This document shows positions 7,908 to 16,764 of a stretch of DNA of 35,211 nucleotides, in pieces. The notes under the pieces were generated by a model. It was given only the letters and a program-made list of their open reading frames with translations. It did not search any database and was not told the origin of the DNA. How positions within the stretch are numbered: the first letter of the stretch is position 1; each line of letters starts with the position of its first letter. This DNA comes from Pedobacter agri PB92. Lineage in GTDB: Bacteria; Bacteroidota; Bacteroidia; Sphingobacteriales; Sphingobacteriaceae. The DNA is taken from positions 1 through 35,211 of the forward strand of contig NZ_AJLG01000029.1 of NCBI RefSeq assembly GCF_000258495.1, in the 5' to 3' direction. The translations under genes were made by a program, and so were the position numbers.

Positions 7908-8676
7908 CGCTCTAATTTTAGGAACAATTGTTTTTGCAACTGCTTGTAAACCAAAAAAAGAAATTGTTACAGCACCAACAAAACCTACTGAAGCACCTGC
8001 CGATAATACAAAAGCAGAAGCTTTGGCTACGCTTAACAACAAGCAGCTAAAGTTTAATACGCTATCGTTAAAGGCAAAAGCAAACTTAAATATTTCTGGC
8101 GATGCCAATGAAGTTACCATGAATTTCAAGATGAAAGACAAGGAAACCATTTGGGTAAGCATTACCGCATTGGGCGGTTTAGCAGAAGTAGCCCGGGCTT
8201 TAATTACACCTGACAGCATTAAAATTATGAACAGGTTAAAAAGCGAATATGTAAAAAAACCATTTAGCTACATTTACACTTTCACCAATAAACAGGTAAA
8301 CTTTAATACACTACAGAGCATTTTAACTGGAAATGCCATGGGTGAGTTTTTAACTGCTCAATCTGATGTGAAGCAGGAAAACGGGGTTTGGGTAGTTTCG
8401 GGAAGAAAGCAGGAACTGGATTATCGTTTGCTTTTCAATACGCTGTTAAAAGTTTCGGAAACAAACCTTAACGATTCTAAAAACGGACAGGCATTAAAAG
8501 TCAATTATACCGATTATCAGAAATTAAACGAATCACTTTTTCCAAGTGCATTGCAAATTAATACGCTATCTGGTGCTAAAAAAATCAACATCGATTTACA
8601 ATATGTAAAAATAGACGGCAATGTTCCGGTTGATTTTCCGTTTAGTGTTCCAAAGAGATATACGGTAATTAAATAA
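7885..8676 (+). CDS. DUF4292 lipoprotein
   Basis: The 263-residue lipoprotein has a signal peptide with lipobox FATAC (Cys21), then a Pro/Thr/Lys linker and a domain of alternating strands (LSLKAKANLNISGDANEVTMNFKMKDKETIWVS...). It resembles DUF4292, a Bacteroidota family with a LolA/LolB-like half-barrel. A role in carrying or sensing lipids or lipoproteins is inferred from that fold only. It starts inside the 3' end of the TPR gene (23-nt overlap), a pairing seen often in this phylum to my knowledge. Confidence 0.8.
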   Translation: MKRNILNSALILGTIVFATACKPKKEIVTAPTKPTEAPADNTKAEALATLNNKQLKFNTLSLKAKANLNISGDANEVTMNFKMKDKETIWVSITALGGLAEVARALITPDSIKIMNRLKSEYVKKPFSYIYTFTNKQVNFNTLQSILTGNAMGEFLTAQSDVKQENGVWVVSGRKQELDYRLLFNTLLKVSETNLNDSKNGQALKVNYTDYQKLNESLFPSALQINTLSGAKKINIDLQYVKIDGNVPVDFPFSVPKRYTVIK

Positions 8677-8806
8677 TATCATAATGATTTCGCTATTCCT
8701 GGTTGAGCTTTCTACGGCTTGATGAAGAATGAATGAAGATCATTAACGATTAGGCTGTTAAGGTATAAGTATCTCAATTTTAATATTTTTTCCTGTAAAA
8801 TTTTTA

Positions 8807-8814
8807 TACTTTTG
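8807..8814 (+). promoter_or_regulatory. -7 box of the EnvC-like gene
   Basis: TACTTTTG matches TAnnTTTG exactly and ends 5 nt before the ATG at 8820. Transcription would begin at or next to the start codon, giving an essentially leaderless mRNA. The preceding 140 nt contain no gene and no convincing terminator for the DUF4292 gene. Confidence 0.55.
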
Positions 8815-8819
8815 GCTCA

Positions 8820-10124
8820 ATGAAGCTACATAAACTCGTATTCATCCTGTTTTTAAGCGTTTTTGCGTTTTCTGCCATAGCGCAAACTGAAAGTCAATTA
8901 AGAAGAAAAAAAGAAGCTATACAACGTGAAATTGAACAGCTTCAAAAGAATTTGAATAAAGCTGCAAGTGGTAAAAAGTTAACTTTACAGCAAATCAATA
9001 CCATTAATGCCCAAATTCGTCTGCGTCAGGAAAAAATCGGAACCATCAACTCCGAAATTAAAAATCTTGATAATCAAATCTCTCAGAACACGAATACCGT
9101 ACATACACTACAAGGCCAGTTAGGCGAACTTAAAAAGGAATACGCAGGCATGATCCGCTTTGCGCAAAGAAACAGAAACTCATATGATAAAATGATGTTT
9201 GTTTTTGCTTCCAGAGATTTTAACCAGGCCTACAAACGGATTAAGTATTTACAGCAATTCAGTCAATATCGTAAAAAGCAGGCGGGTTACATTGAAAACA
9301 CCCAGCAAGATCTGAATGGCAAAATTAAGGTCTTAGATAAAACCCTTCGTGAAAAAAGTGAGCTTTTAAGAGAGCAGGAAAAAGAACGAGAGCGTTTAGG
9401 TAAAGATAAAAATCAGCAGTCTGCTGTTCTGGGTAAACTCAGCAAGCAGGAAAAACAGTTTGCGCAAGATATTGCTTCAAGAAGAAGGCAACAGAAACAA
9501 ATTGATGCCGCCATTAGTGCAGCCATTCAGCGGGCAATTGAAGCGGCAAAAAGAAAAGCAGCGGAGGAAGCAAGGATAGCCGCAGCGAAACGTGCGGCTG
9601 AGGAAAAAGCAGCAGCTGAAAGAGCTAAAGCTGAAAACAGACCTGCACCAGCAGCAACAAAAGCGCCGGTTGTTAGAGAAAAAACCACAAGTGAAGCATT
9701 GACGGCCACACCAGAAGCTGCCCGTTTATCTGCCGGTTTTGAAGGAAATAGAGGAAGGTTACCATGGCCCGTGGCTACAGGTACGGTTACAGAACGCTTC
9801 GGATTACATAAAGTAGACCAGGCTTCTTATACAAACGATGGAATAGATATTACTACTGCCGATGGGGCCGCAGTTCGGGCCGTTTTTGCAGGTAAGGTGC
9901 TCTTGGTTCAATATATCCAGGGCCGTGGGGTAGTGATTATTATGCATGGTGAATACATTACGGTTTATCAAAACTTAAGAAATGTTTCGGTGAGCACAGG
10001 AAGTAATGTAGATACAAAACAAACCATCGGAGTTGTAGCCAATACAGGTGATGATGCCATCTTAAAATTCCAGGTAAGAAGAGGAAATGCCGTTTTAAAC
10101 CCTGAAGCCTGGATTAGTAAATAA
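8820..10124 (+). CDS. EnvC-like murein hydrolase activator (degenerate LytM/M23)
   Basis: The 434-residue periplasmic protein has a signal peptide (MKLHKLVFI... AIAQ), a long coiled coil (about 22-265, rich in Glu, Lys and Gln, with an Ala/Lys/Glu tract), a Pro/Ala linker and a C-terminal LytM domain from LPWPVATG at 314. The metal ligands of active M23 peptidases are not kept. The HxGxD position reads N339-D-G-I-D343, and the final HxH position reads I414-L-K416. This is the EnvC/NlpD pattern, in which the inactive domain switches on amidases at the division site. The protein is therefore probably an activator rather than an endopeptidase, as inferred from these substitutions. Confidence 0.85.
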   Translation: MKLHKLVFILFLSVFAFSAIAQTESQLRRKKEAIQREIEQLQKNLNKAASGKKLTLQQINTINAQIRLRQEKIGTINSEIKNLDNQISQNTNTVHTLQGQLGELKKEYAGMIRFAQRNRNSYDKMMFVFASRDFNQAYKRIKYLQQFSQYRKKQAGYIENTQQDLNGKIKVLDKTLREKSELLREQEKERERLGKDKNQQSAVLGKLSKQEKQFAQDIASRRRQQKQIDAAISAAIQRAIEAAKRKAAEEARIAAAKRAAEEKAAAERAKAENRPAPAATKAPVVREKTTSEALTATPEAARLSAGFEGNRGRLPWPVATGTVTERFGLHKVDQASYTNDGIDITTADGAAVRAVFAGKVLLVQYIQGRGVVIIMHGEYITVYQNLRNVSVSTGSNVDTKQTIGVVANTGDDAILKFQVRRGNAVLNPEAWISK

Positions 10125-10145
10125 AACAGACAGTTATAAATTGTT

Positions 10146-10153
10146 TATATTTG
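10146..10153 (+). promoter_or_regulatory. -7 box of the tatA pair
   Basis: TATATTTG matches TAnnTTTG exactly and lies 17 nt before the ATG at 10171. It would drive the two TatA/E genes and possibly gatA, which follow at 12 and 18 nt spacing. Confidence 0.55.
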
Positions 10154-10170
10154 TATAAAATAGATTAGTG

Positions 10171-10533
10171 ATGTATCAAGGCACGTTATTAGAATTTTTA
10201 AACATGGGTGGATCAGAGATCGTACTCATTTTAGTGGTGGTTCTTTTGTTATTTGGAGGTAAAAAATTACCTGAATTAGCGAGAGGCTTAGGAAAGGGGA
10301 TCAGAGAATTTAAAGATGCATCTGATGGTGTGAAGCGTGAAATCCATAGAAACATCAATGCGATGGATTTAGACAAAGAAGAAGCAGAAGAGACTGTTGC
10401 AAATAATAACAATCAACGCCACCACCCAACCGAAGAAACGCCGGTTGATGAAAAAGTGGGGCCGGATTTGAGCAAACCTCATCCCTCAGTTAATCCCATT
10501 GATGAAACAGTAACTGACAATCAAAAAGTTTAA
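10171..10533 (+). CDS. Twin-arginine translocase TatA/TatE family protein, long form
   Basis: The protein has 120 residues. One short membrane helix ([14 protein letters not shown], about 15-28) is followed by the hallmark [21 protein letters not shown] amphipathic helix and then an acidic, Asn/Pro-rich tail. TatA-type proteins oligomerise to form the pore for folded, RR-signal proteins together with TatC. The tail makes it longer than typical TatA and it could serve a TatB-like role. An in-frame Met at codon 12 is an alternative start, but the -7 box position favours 10171. No tatC is in the window. It is paired with a second TatA 12 nt downstream. Confidence 0.9.
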   Translation: MYQGTLLEFLNMGGSEIVLILVVVLLLFGGKKLPELARGLGKGIREFKDASDGVKREIHRNINAMDLDKEEAEETVANNNNQRHHPTEETPVDEKVGPDLSKPHPSVNPIDETVTDNQKV

Positions 10534-10545
10534 ACAAAAAAGTTA

Positions 10546-10746
10546 ATGTTAAATACAACAATAGCAGCAATGCTTGGAACACCAGAAATTATCATTATCG
10601 CTGTAGTGGTTTTGTTATTGTTTGGTGGTAAAAAAATTCCTGAACTGATGAGAGGATTAGGAAAAGGTGTTAAAGAATTTAAAGATGGTAAAGATGGTGT
10701 TGATGGCGATCAGGTTGATCCTTCAAACCGTGATAAAACCATTTAA
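10546..10746 (+). CDS. tatA: Twin-arginine translocase TatA/TatE family protein, short form
   Basis: The 66-residue protein has a membrane helix ([15 protein letters not shown]) and the conserved [21 protein letters not shown] amphipathic helix, followed by a short Asp/Lys/Gly-rich tail. It is the canonical TatA size and is clearly a paralogue of the preceding gene, suggesting one TatA-like and one TatB-like subunit made together. A probable Tat substrate, the phospholipase C at 14236, is 3.5 kb downstream. Confidence 0.92.
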   Translation: MLNTTIAAMLGTPEIIIIAVVVLLLFGGKKIPELMRGLGKGVKEFKDGKDGVDGDQVDPSNRDKTI

Positions 10747-10764
10747 TTTCAATAATTTTTAGTT

Positions 10765-12187
10765 TTGAAGAAATACAGCTCTCTTAAAGAGATACAAACG
10801 CTCATTTCGCAAAAGCAGCTAACATTAACCGATTTATTGGCTTATTATTTTAAGCAAATTAAAGAAAATGAACACCTCAATGCATTCAACGAGGTGTTTT
10901 TTTATTCGGCAGAAGCTCAGGCTAAAGCGGTACAGCAAAAGATAGAAAATGGTACGGCAGGGAAACTTGCCGGGATGGTTATTGGCATCAAAGATAACAT
11001 CTGCTACAAAGACCATGTTGTTACAGCATCATCGAAAATGCTTGATGGTTTTGTTTCACCCTATTCTTCAACTGTTGTGCAAAGGTTATTACAAGAAGAT
11101 GCGGTTATTATCGGCCGCTTAAATTGTGACGAATTTGCCATGGGTGGCTCTAATGAGACTTCATATTTCGGAGCTGCAAAAAATGCAGCCAATCCTGAAT
11201 TGGTTCCTGGTGGTTCTTCTGGTGGATCGGCTGTAGCGGTACAGGCAGATATGTGTTTAGCTGCTTTGGGTACTGATACCGGCGGTTCGGTAAGGCAACC
11301 TGCTGCCTTTTGTGGTCAGGTTGGTCTGAAACCCACTTACGGCCGAATTTCAAGATATGGCGTGATTGCCTACGCGTCTTCTTTTGATCAGGTGGGTCCT
11401 ATTACATCATCTGTTGAAGATGCCGCAATACTTTTACAGGTGTTAGCTGGCGCAGATGAAAATGATTCAACTGTTTCACCTTTAGCAGTTCCAGACTACC
11501 CATCGCTTCTTGAAAAAAAAGGAAAAACAAAAAATTGCCGTTTTAAAAGAGACGATCGAAAGCGATGCGCTCGATCCGGAAATTAAATTAGCTATTTTAA
11601 AATCAATTGAGGCTTTAAAGGCCGATGGCCATACTGTTGAGTATGTTTCTTTTGATCTTTTAGATTACCTCGTTCCTGCTTATTATATTTTAACCACAGC
11701 AGAAGCTTCTTCGAACTTATCGCGTTATGATGGTGTGCATTATGGGCACCGAAATACGGAAGCAAAATCATTAACGGAGCTCTATAAATTATCACGTGCC
11801 GAAGGTTTTGGCGAAGAGGTAAAGCGTAGAATTTTGCTTGGAACATTTGTGCTTAGTGCTGGTTATTACGACGCCTACTATCAAAAAGCGCAGCAAGTGC
11901 GTAGGTTAATCAGAGAAAAAATGGATAACCTTTTTATAGATTATGATTTGGTTTTATCTCCGGTAGCACCCACACCTGCATTTAAAATTGGCGATCATGT
12001 GCAAGATGCCTTAGTGATGTATATGGCCGATATTTTTACAGTATTGCCTTCATTAAGCGGCAATCCGGCGATTGCTTTACCATTAGGCAATAATTCGGAA
12101 GGTTTGCCGTTAAGTATTCAATTTACAGCCAAACATTTTGAGGAAGATAAGCTTCTGGCTTTTTCTCAGGCATTTTTATTAAGCTAG
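10765..12187 (+). CDS. gatA: Glutamyl/aspartyl-tRNA amidotransferase subunit A, frameshifted
   Basis: The amidase-signature enzyme releases ammonia from glutamine for Glu-tRNA(Gln)/Asp-tRNA(Asn) amidation with GatB and GatC. The catalytic triad is intact: Lys76 in GIKDNI, Ser151 in PGGSSGGS and nucleophile Ser175 in DTGGSVRQP. The frame shifts by +1 in the A8 run at 11513-11520. With seven A it reads LLEKKEKQKIAVLKE and yields 473 residues, the normal length. As given, the first part runs to 11586 out of frame and the second is open to 12187. The start is TTG at 10765 (MKKYSSLKEIQTLISQKQLT). No ATG fits, and a TAnnTTTG match (10760-10767) overlaps this codon. It follows tatA by 18 nt. Confidence 0.88.
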
Positions 12188-12221
12188 TCCGGAGTCCAAA
12201 GTCTGGGATCCGAAATCATCA
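12187..12221. repeat. Degenerate 7-bp-period repeat, block D
   Basis: From the last base of the gatA stop codon the sequence reads as heptads GTCCGGA, GTCCAAA, GTCTGGG, ATCCGAA, ATCATCA, with consensus RTCYnRA. This is a G+C-richer relative of the ATCnnAA pattern in copy C. It fills the 46-nt gap before the lytic transglycosylase gene. Confidence 0.7.
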
Positions 12222-12233
12222 TTGAAATAGCCC

Positions 12234-13637
12234 ATGATTAAAAAACTACTTTTTACCTCTATTTGTGCTTTCCTTGTTAATGTTTCCTTTTCAAATGCGC
12301 AACAAATCTTAAAATTAGATAGTCTTGCTAAAAAGCAGAACAATATTTTTATCAATACGGATACCATAGCTGTTCCCTTAATTTACGAAAACCCATTGAT
12401 GATGGGGCAAAATTATATTTACAAGCTAAGATTGGATTCCATTGTGAAAACGGTTCCTTTGCCCTATAACGAATATGTGCAGCAGTATATTGATATCTAT
12501 GCTAAACGCAAGGATATGTTTGGCAAAATGATGGGGCTTTCCAATTACTACTTCCCCATTTTTGAAAAGGCATTAAATGATTTCCATATTCCGCAGGAAA
12601 TAAAATATTTAACAATTGTTGAATCACAGATGAATCCTCACGCCATCTCGCGGGTGGGTGCCACAGGTATCTGGCAGTTCATGTTTGGCACCGGTAAAGC
12701 TTATGGCTTAAAGATGGATAATTTTGTTGATGAACGTAAAGATCCCATTCAGGCAAGTTACGCTGCGGCACAATATTTCAGAGATGCTTATGAAGAACTT
12801 GGTGATTGGCTTTTGGCTATTGCTGCATATAATTGCGGTAAGGGAAATGTAACCAGGGCCATGATAAAAGCCAATTCCAGAGATTTTTGGGAGATTAGAC
12901 AGTTTTTACCAAAAGAAACAAGGAATTATGTTCCGGCCTTTATTGCTGCGGTGTATGTAATGAATTATTCCAAACATCACCAGATTACGGCACAGGCTTG
13001 TAACATGTTTCTGAAAACTGATACGGTTCAAACCAGTCGATTTGTTTCACTAACCAGTTTGGCCCAGGCTTTAAATGTTGATGAAACTGCACTTTTTGCG
13101 CTCAACCCTGCATATAAGAAAAAGATCGTAAATGGAACGGAAGATGAACCTAAGCGTATTGTAATGCCTAAACTCAAAGATATTGATTACGCCAATGTTT
13201 ATGAGGTTTTGTACAATACTGATCTTGATGTAAGCATGCAGGTCATCCAGGCCAGTACCGATGATGTACGAGATTTACGTAAAAAAGCAGTAAAGCCATT
13301 TTCATCAAGCACAGTAGTTTATCATAAAGTTACGTCCGGTCAAAACCTGACTGCGGTAGCTAACAAATATGGCGTAGAAGTGCAGGACTTGCGTGTTTGG
13401 AATGGACTAAAAAGCAAGACCATCGTTCCCGGACAGAAATTAAAAGTTTTTGCAAAAAACAGGATGCCACTTAAAGCACCTGCCTCTTTTTTAAGTTACA
13501 GAGTTAAAACCGGAGATACCTTATCGGAAATTGCTGAGAAATTTAACGGCGCAACAGTGCAGAGCATCAGACGAGACAACAAGTTAAGCAAAGCTGGGTT
13601 ACAGGCTGGAATGGTTTTGAAAATTAGCAAAGGGTAA
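12234..13637 (+). CDS. MltD-like lytic transglycosylase with two LysM domains
   Basis: The 467-residue secreted enzyme cleaves the MurNAc-GlcNAc bond of peptidoglycan with anhydro ring formation. The signal peptide (MIKKLLFTSI... SNAQ) is followed by an SLT domain (about 95-230) with catalytic Glu130 in IVESQMNP, and by the family marks GATGIWQFM and AIAAYNCGKGNV. Two C-terminal LysM modules start at about 363 (YHKVTSGQNLTAVANKYG) and 422 (YRVKTGDTLSEIAEKF) and bind glycan chains. There is no lipobox, unlike E. coli MltD. Together with the EnvC-like protein it gives the region a cell-wall remodelling theme. Confidence 0.93.
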   Translation: MIKKLLFTSICAFLVNVSFSNAQQILKLDSLAKKQNNIFINTDTIAVPLIYENPLMMGQNYIYKLRLDSIVKTVPLPYNEYVQQYIDIYAKRKDMFGKMMGLSNYYFPIFEKALNDFHIPQEIKYLTIVESQMNPHAISRVGATGIWQFMFGTGKAYGLKMDNFVDERKDPIQASYAAAQYFRDAYEELGDWLLAIAAYNCGKGNVTRAMIKANSRDFWEIRQFLPKETRNYVPAFIAAVYVMNYSKHHQITAQACNMFLKTDTVQTSRFVSLTSLAQALNVDETALFALNPAYKKKIVNGTEDEPKRIVMPKLKDIDYANVYEVLYNTDLDVSMQVIQASTDDVRDLRKKAVKPFSSSTVVYHKVTSGQNLTAVANKYGVEVQDLRVWNGLKSKTIVPGQKLKVFAKNRMPLKAPASFLSYRVKTGDTLSEIAEKFNGATVQSIRRDNKLSKAGLQAGMVLKISKG

Positions 13638-13655
13638 CGACTATAGTAGTGTAAG

Positions 13656-14072
13656 TTGAAAAAAGTTAGCAATATCTATTTTTACAATTGGAAATCAATT
13701 TTTCAGGTTTCTGGATTCATTATTGCCTTTTTCTTGATATTATTCATTTGTTTCAATCTTTCCTATATAGGAATGCTTTGGCATAGCATCGGCAAATCGG
13801 GTAAAACTACTGGTGAAATCACAGCAAGAACAGAGTTCTCTGCCAATATCCAAAGTGGAACACAAGGAAATACCACAGTGTCGGATAAAATCGAATTTAT
13901 TTATGTTTTTTCCGTTAATGGAAGAACTTATAGTAATTCCTGTGTTTTAGGACATTCGATCATGAACTCAAGATCTTTATCAAGAATCAGAAACAGCCCG
14001 TTGCCCGTTAAAGTAGAGGTTAAATATAATTTATTAAGAAAGCGAGAAAATATACTTTGGCTAATCGACTGA
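13656..14072 (+). CDS. Small membrane protein, DUF3592-like
   Basis: The 138-residue protein has one strong membrane helix (about 17-42, VSGFIIAFFLILFICFNLSYIGM), then a soluble beta-rich part with TGEITARTEFS and IEFIYVFSVNGRTYSNSCV, and a basic end. This layout (helix, a strand with TxGxI, F.Y.V.G..Y) resembles DUF3592 proteins, whose role is unknown. It starts with TTG at 13656 followed by AAA AAA, 18 nt after the transglycosylase stop, and is probably in that operon. The family assignment is tentative. Confidence 0.6.
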   Translation: MKKVSNIYFYNWKSIFQVSGFIIAFFLILFICFNLSYIGMLWHSIGKSGKTTGEITARTEFSANIQSGTQGNTTVSDKIEFIYVFSVNGRTYSNSCVLGHSIMNSRSLSRIRNSPLPVKVEVKYNLLRKRENILWLID

Positions 14073-14194
14073 TAGTTAATTTACCTTTCTTTAAAGGGAA
14101 AATTCCAAATTTTTCTAAGTGTAATTAACTGCTCTTTTTCTGTAACATTATCATCGATTTACATACAATTAACTTTCGGTTTATTTAAATTGTG

Positions 14195-14230
14195 TTAAAA
14201 TAACTTTTATTTGCTTTAAATTATTTTAAC
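14195..14230 (+). promoter_or_regulatory. Perfect 10-bp inverted repeat before the phospholipase gene
   Basis: GTTAAAATAA (14195-14204) and TTATTTTAAC (14221-14230) are exact reverse complements separated by 16 nt. The right arm ends 5 nt before the ATG. Upstream, AATTAACT occurs at 14123-14130 and 14168-14175, and in inverted form at 14074-14081. The inverted repeat could be an operator or an mRNA hairpin that would cover the start region. A near-consensus -7 box (TAACTTTT, 14202-14209) overlaps the left arm. Confidence 0.45.
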
Positions 14231-14235
14231 AGAAC

Positions 14236-16764
14236 ATGGATACCAGAAGAGAATTTTTACGTAAATCTTTACTGCTTTCAGGCGCAACAGGGTTGGCAAC
14301 TGTGATGCCTTCGTCAATTCAAAAAGCCTTTGCTATCGATCCTGCTCCAGGCAGCACCTTTCTTGATGCGGAGCATGTAGTCATTTTGATGCAGGAAAAC
14401 CGATCGTTCGACCATACCTTTGGCAGTTTACAAGGCGTTCGTGGATTTAATGATCCAAGAGCGGTTAGCCTGCCCGATCAAAAGCCTGTTTGGTTTCAAA
14501 CTGATGCCACTGGAAAAACCTATGCGCCGTTTCGTTTAAATATTAAAGATACAAAAGTAACCTGGATGGGCTCATTGCCACATTCAAGAGCCAGTCAGGT
14601 TGATGCTTATAACCAGGGCAAATACGATCAATGGCTCATCGCCAAAAAATCGGGCAATAAAAGTTACGCCCACATGCCGCTAACATTAGGTCACTACGTA
14701 CGCGAAGATTTGCCTTTTAACTATGCTCTGGCCGATGCTTTTACCGTTTGCGATCAGAACTTTTGTTCAGGCATGACCAGTACCACCCCAAACAGGTCTT
14801 TCTTCTGGACCGGAAAAATTACCCATGAGGAAAATGGAATTTTAAAAGCGAATATCAGAAATGATGATTTTGCTTACGGAAAACATGTTTGGAAAACCTT
14901 CCCTGAATTGCTGGAAGAAAACAAAATTGCCTGGAAGTTTTATCAAAATGAAACGAGTTGCGGCGGTGGTTTCAAAGGCGAAGAACGAGCATGGCTGGCC
15001 AATTTTGGTTGCAATTTATTGGAGTTTTTTAAAGCTTACAATGTTAAGTTTAAAGATAAATACGTAGAAAACCTTCAAAAGCTGGTTGATACTTTACCGG
15101 GAGAGATTAATAAGCTTCAGGAGGAAAGTCCTTCGAGCGATGCTGCTGCGAAGAAAATTCAGAACGACCTTAAAAATAAAATGAAGGCGCTGGATGATGC
15201 AACAGCTGATTTAGAAAAGTGGAATGAAAAAAACTTCGCCAAATTAACCGATGAGCAAAAAAGCTTGTTTCATCGTGCTTTTGTAGTGAATAAAAATGAT
15301 CCGGATTACAGAAGCGTTTCTACAATAAAATATAGTGATAACGGCAAAGAAAGAGAAGTAACCGTTCCCAAAGGTGATGTACTGCACCAGTTTCGGGCAG
15401 ACGTAAAAAGTGGAAAGTTGCCTACAGTTTCCTGGTTGGCTGGTCCTCAAAATTTTTCCGATCATCCGAGTGCCCCGTGGTACGGTGCATGGCTGGTTTC
15501 GGAAGTGATGGATATTTTAACTCAAAATCCTGAAGTGTGGAAGAAAACCATTTTCATTGTTACTTACGATGAAAATGATGGTTACTATGATCACGTTGTG
15601 CCATTTTCAATTCCGGATAACAATAAACCCGAAACCGGGAAGGTTTCTAAAGGGATTGAAACCGAAGTGGAGCATGTGCGTTTGGCAAATGAGTTAAAGC
15701 AAGGCGTACCGGAGAAAGGCGCAAGAGAAGCGCCAATTGGCTTAGGTTTCAGAGTGCCTATGCTCATTGCTTCTCCATGGAGCCGTGGAGGAAAAGTGAA
15801 TTCACAGGTTTTTGATCACACCTCTACCCTGCAGTTCCTGGAAGAATTTGTGAACCGCAAATACAATAAAAATATTCGCCTAGAGAACATTAGCGAATGG
15901 AGAAGAACCATTTGCGGCAATTTAACTTCTGCCTTTACACCATTTGATTCAGCAGCAGATAAATTACCATTTTTACAGCGTAATGCTTTTGTAGAAACCA
16001 TTTTCAATGCGAAATTTAAGGAAGAGCCCACAACATCAAGGGCTTTATCTGACAATGAAATAAAAGAGCTAACCAAAACATTGAATTTTTCTTCGGTGAT
16101 GTCGCAACAGGAAAAAGGCATCCGTAAAGCTTGTGCACTACCTTATCAACTGTCAGGTATAGGGATGCTGCAGAAAGACAAACAGCACTTCGAAATCAAA
16201 ATGGCTGCGCAAACCAACTTGTTTGGGAAATCTTCTGCTGGTGCGCCTTTTACGGTTTATGCTCCGGCAAAATTTAAAGATGAAAAACTTGAAGAAGTTT
16301 GCAGAAACTGGTCGTTCGCAGTAAAAGCGGATGATGAACTCACTTACAGTTGGCCACTTCAATCTTTCGAGAATGGAAAATACCACCTTCGTTTAAATGG
16401 ACCAAATGGTTTTTACCGGGAGTTTATGGGTACGGCAAACGATCCGCTTTTATCCATTTCAACGGAACATGAGCTCAATCGCTTAACGAAAGCGCCGACA
16501 GGAAACATTAAGGTTTTGATTAAAAATAGTGGTGAAAATGCAGTAAACATTCAGTTGAATGATTTGGCATATAAAACCAATGCTGTCCAAAAAAATATAG
16601 CTGCAAACAGCGAAGCGGTTCTTATTTTAAATTTGAAACCGAGTTTCGGCTGGTACGATTTTGAGATCACCACTGCCGCCAATAGTTTATTCGCACAAAG
16701 GTTTGCTGGCAGAATGGAAACTGGAAAAGAAACTTACACTGATCCACTGATGGGAAGAGTATAG
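14236..16764 (+). CDS. Phosphocholine-type phospholipase C, Tat-exported
   Basis: The 842-residue enzyme belongs to the PlcC/PlcN/acid-phosphatase A family and probably hydrolyses phosphatidylcholine or sphingomyelin to phosphocholine. The N-terminus DTRREFLRKSLLLSGATGLA is a twin-arginine signal. Family motifs are ENRSFDH (54-60), the nucleophile region MTSTTPNRS (Thr182-184), TYDENDGYYDHV (443-454) and WSRGGKVNSQVFDHTSTLQFLE. Two C-terminal beta domains (DUF756 type) follow from about residue 620. Residues 270-345 are a Lys/Glu/Gln-rich, probably helical insertion inside the catalytic domain. The gene stands alone, preceded by a strong inverted repeat. Scavenging host or environmental phospholipid phosphate is inferred. 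Confidence 0.92.
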   Translation: MDTRREFLRKSLLLSGATGLATVMPSSIQKAFAIDPAPGSTFLDAEHVVILMQENRSFDHTFGSLQGVRGFNDPRAVSLPDQKPVWFQTDATGKTYAPFRLNIKDTKVTWMGSLPHSRASQVDAYNQGKYDQWLIAKKSGNKSYAHMPLTLGHYVREDLPFNYALADAFTVCDQNFCSGMTSTTPNRSFFWTGKITHEENGILKANIRNDDFAYGKHVWKTFPELLEENKIAWKFYQNETSCGGGFKGEERAWLANFGCNLLEFFKAYNVKFKDKYVENLQKLVDTLPGEINKLQEESPSSDAAAKKIQNDLKNKMKALDDATADLEKWNEKNFAKLTDEQKSLFHRAFVVNKNDPDYRSVSTIKYSDNGKEREVTVPKGDVLHQFRADVKSGKLPTVSWLAGPQNFSDHPSAPWYGAWLVSEVMDILTQNPEVWKKTIFIVTYDENDGYYDHVVPFSIPDNNKPETGKVSKGIETEVEHVRLANELKQGVPEKGAREAPIGLGFRVPMLIASPWSRGGKVNSQVFDHTSTLQFLEEFVNRKYNKNIRLENISEWRRTICGNLTSAFTPFDSAADKLPFLQRNAFVETIFNAKFKEEPTTSRALSDNEIKELTKTLNFSSVMSQQEKGIRKACALPYQLSGIGMLQKDKQHFEIKMAAQTNLFGKSSAGAPFTVYAPAKFKDEKLEEVCRNWSFAVKADDELTYSWPLQSFENGKYHLRLNGPNGFYREFMGTANDPLLSISTEHELNRLTKAPTGNIKVLIKNSGENAVNIQLNDLAYKTNAVQKNIAANSEAVLILNLKPSFGWYDFEITTAANSLFAQRFAGRMETGKETYTDPLMGRV

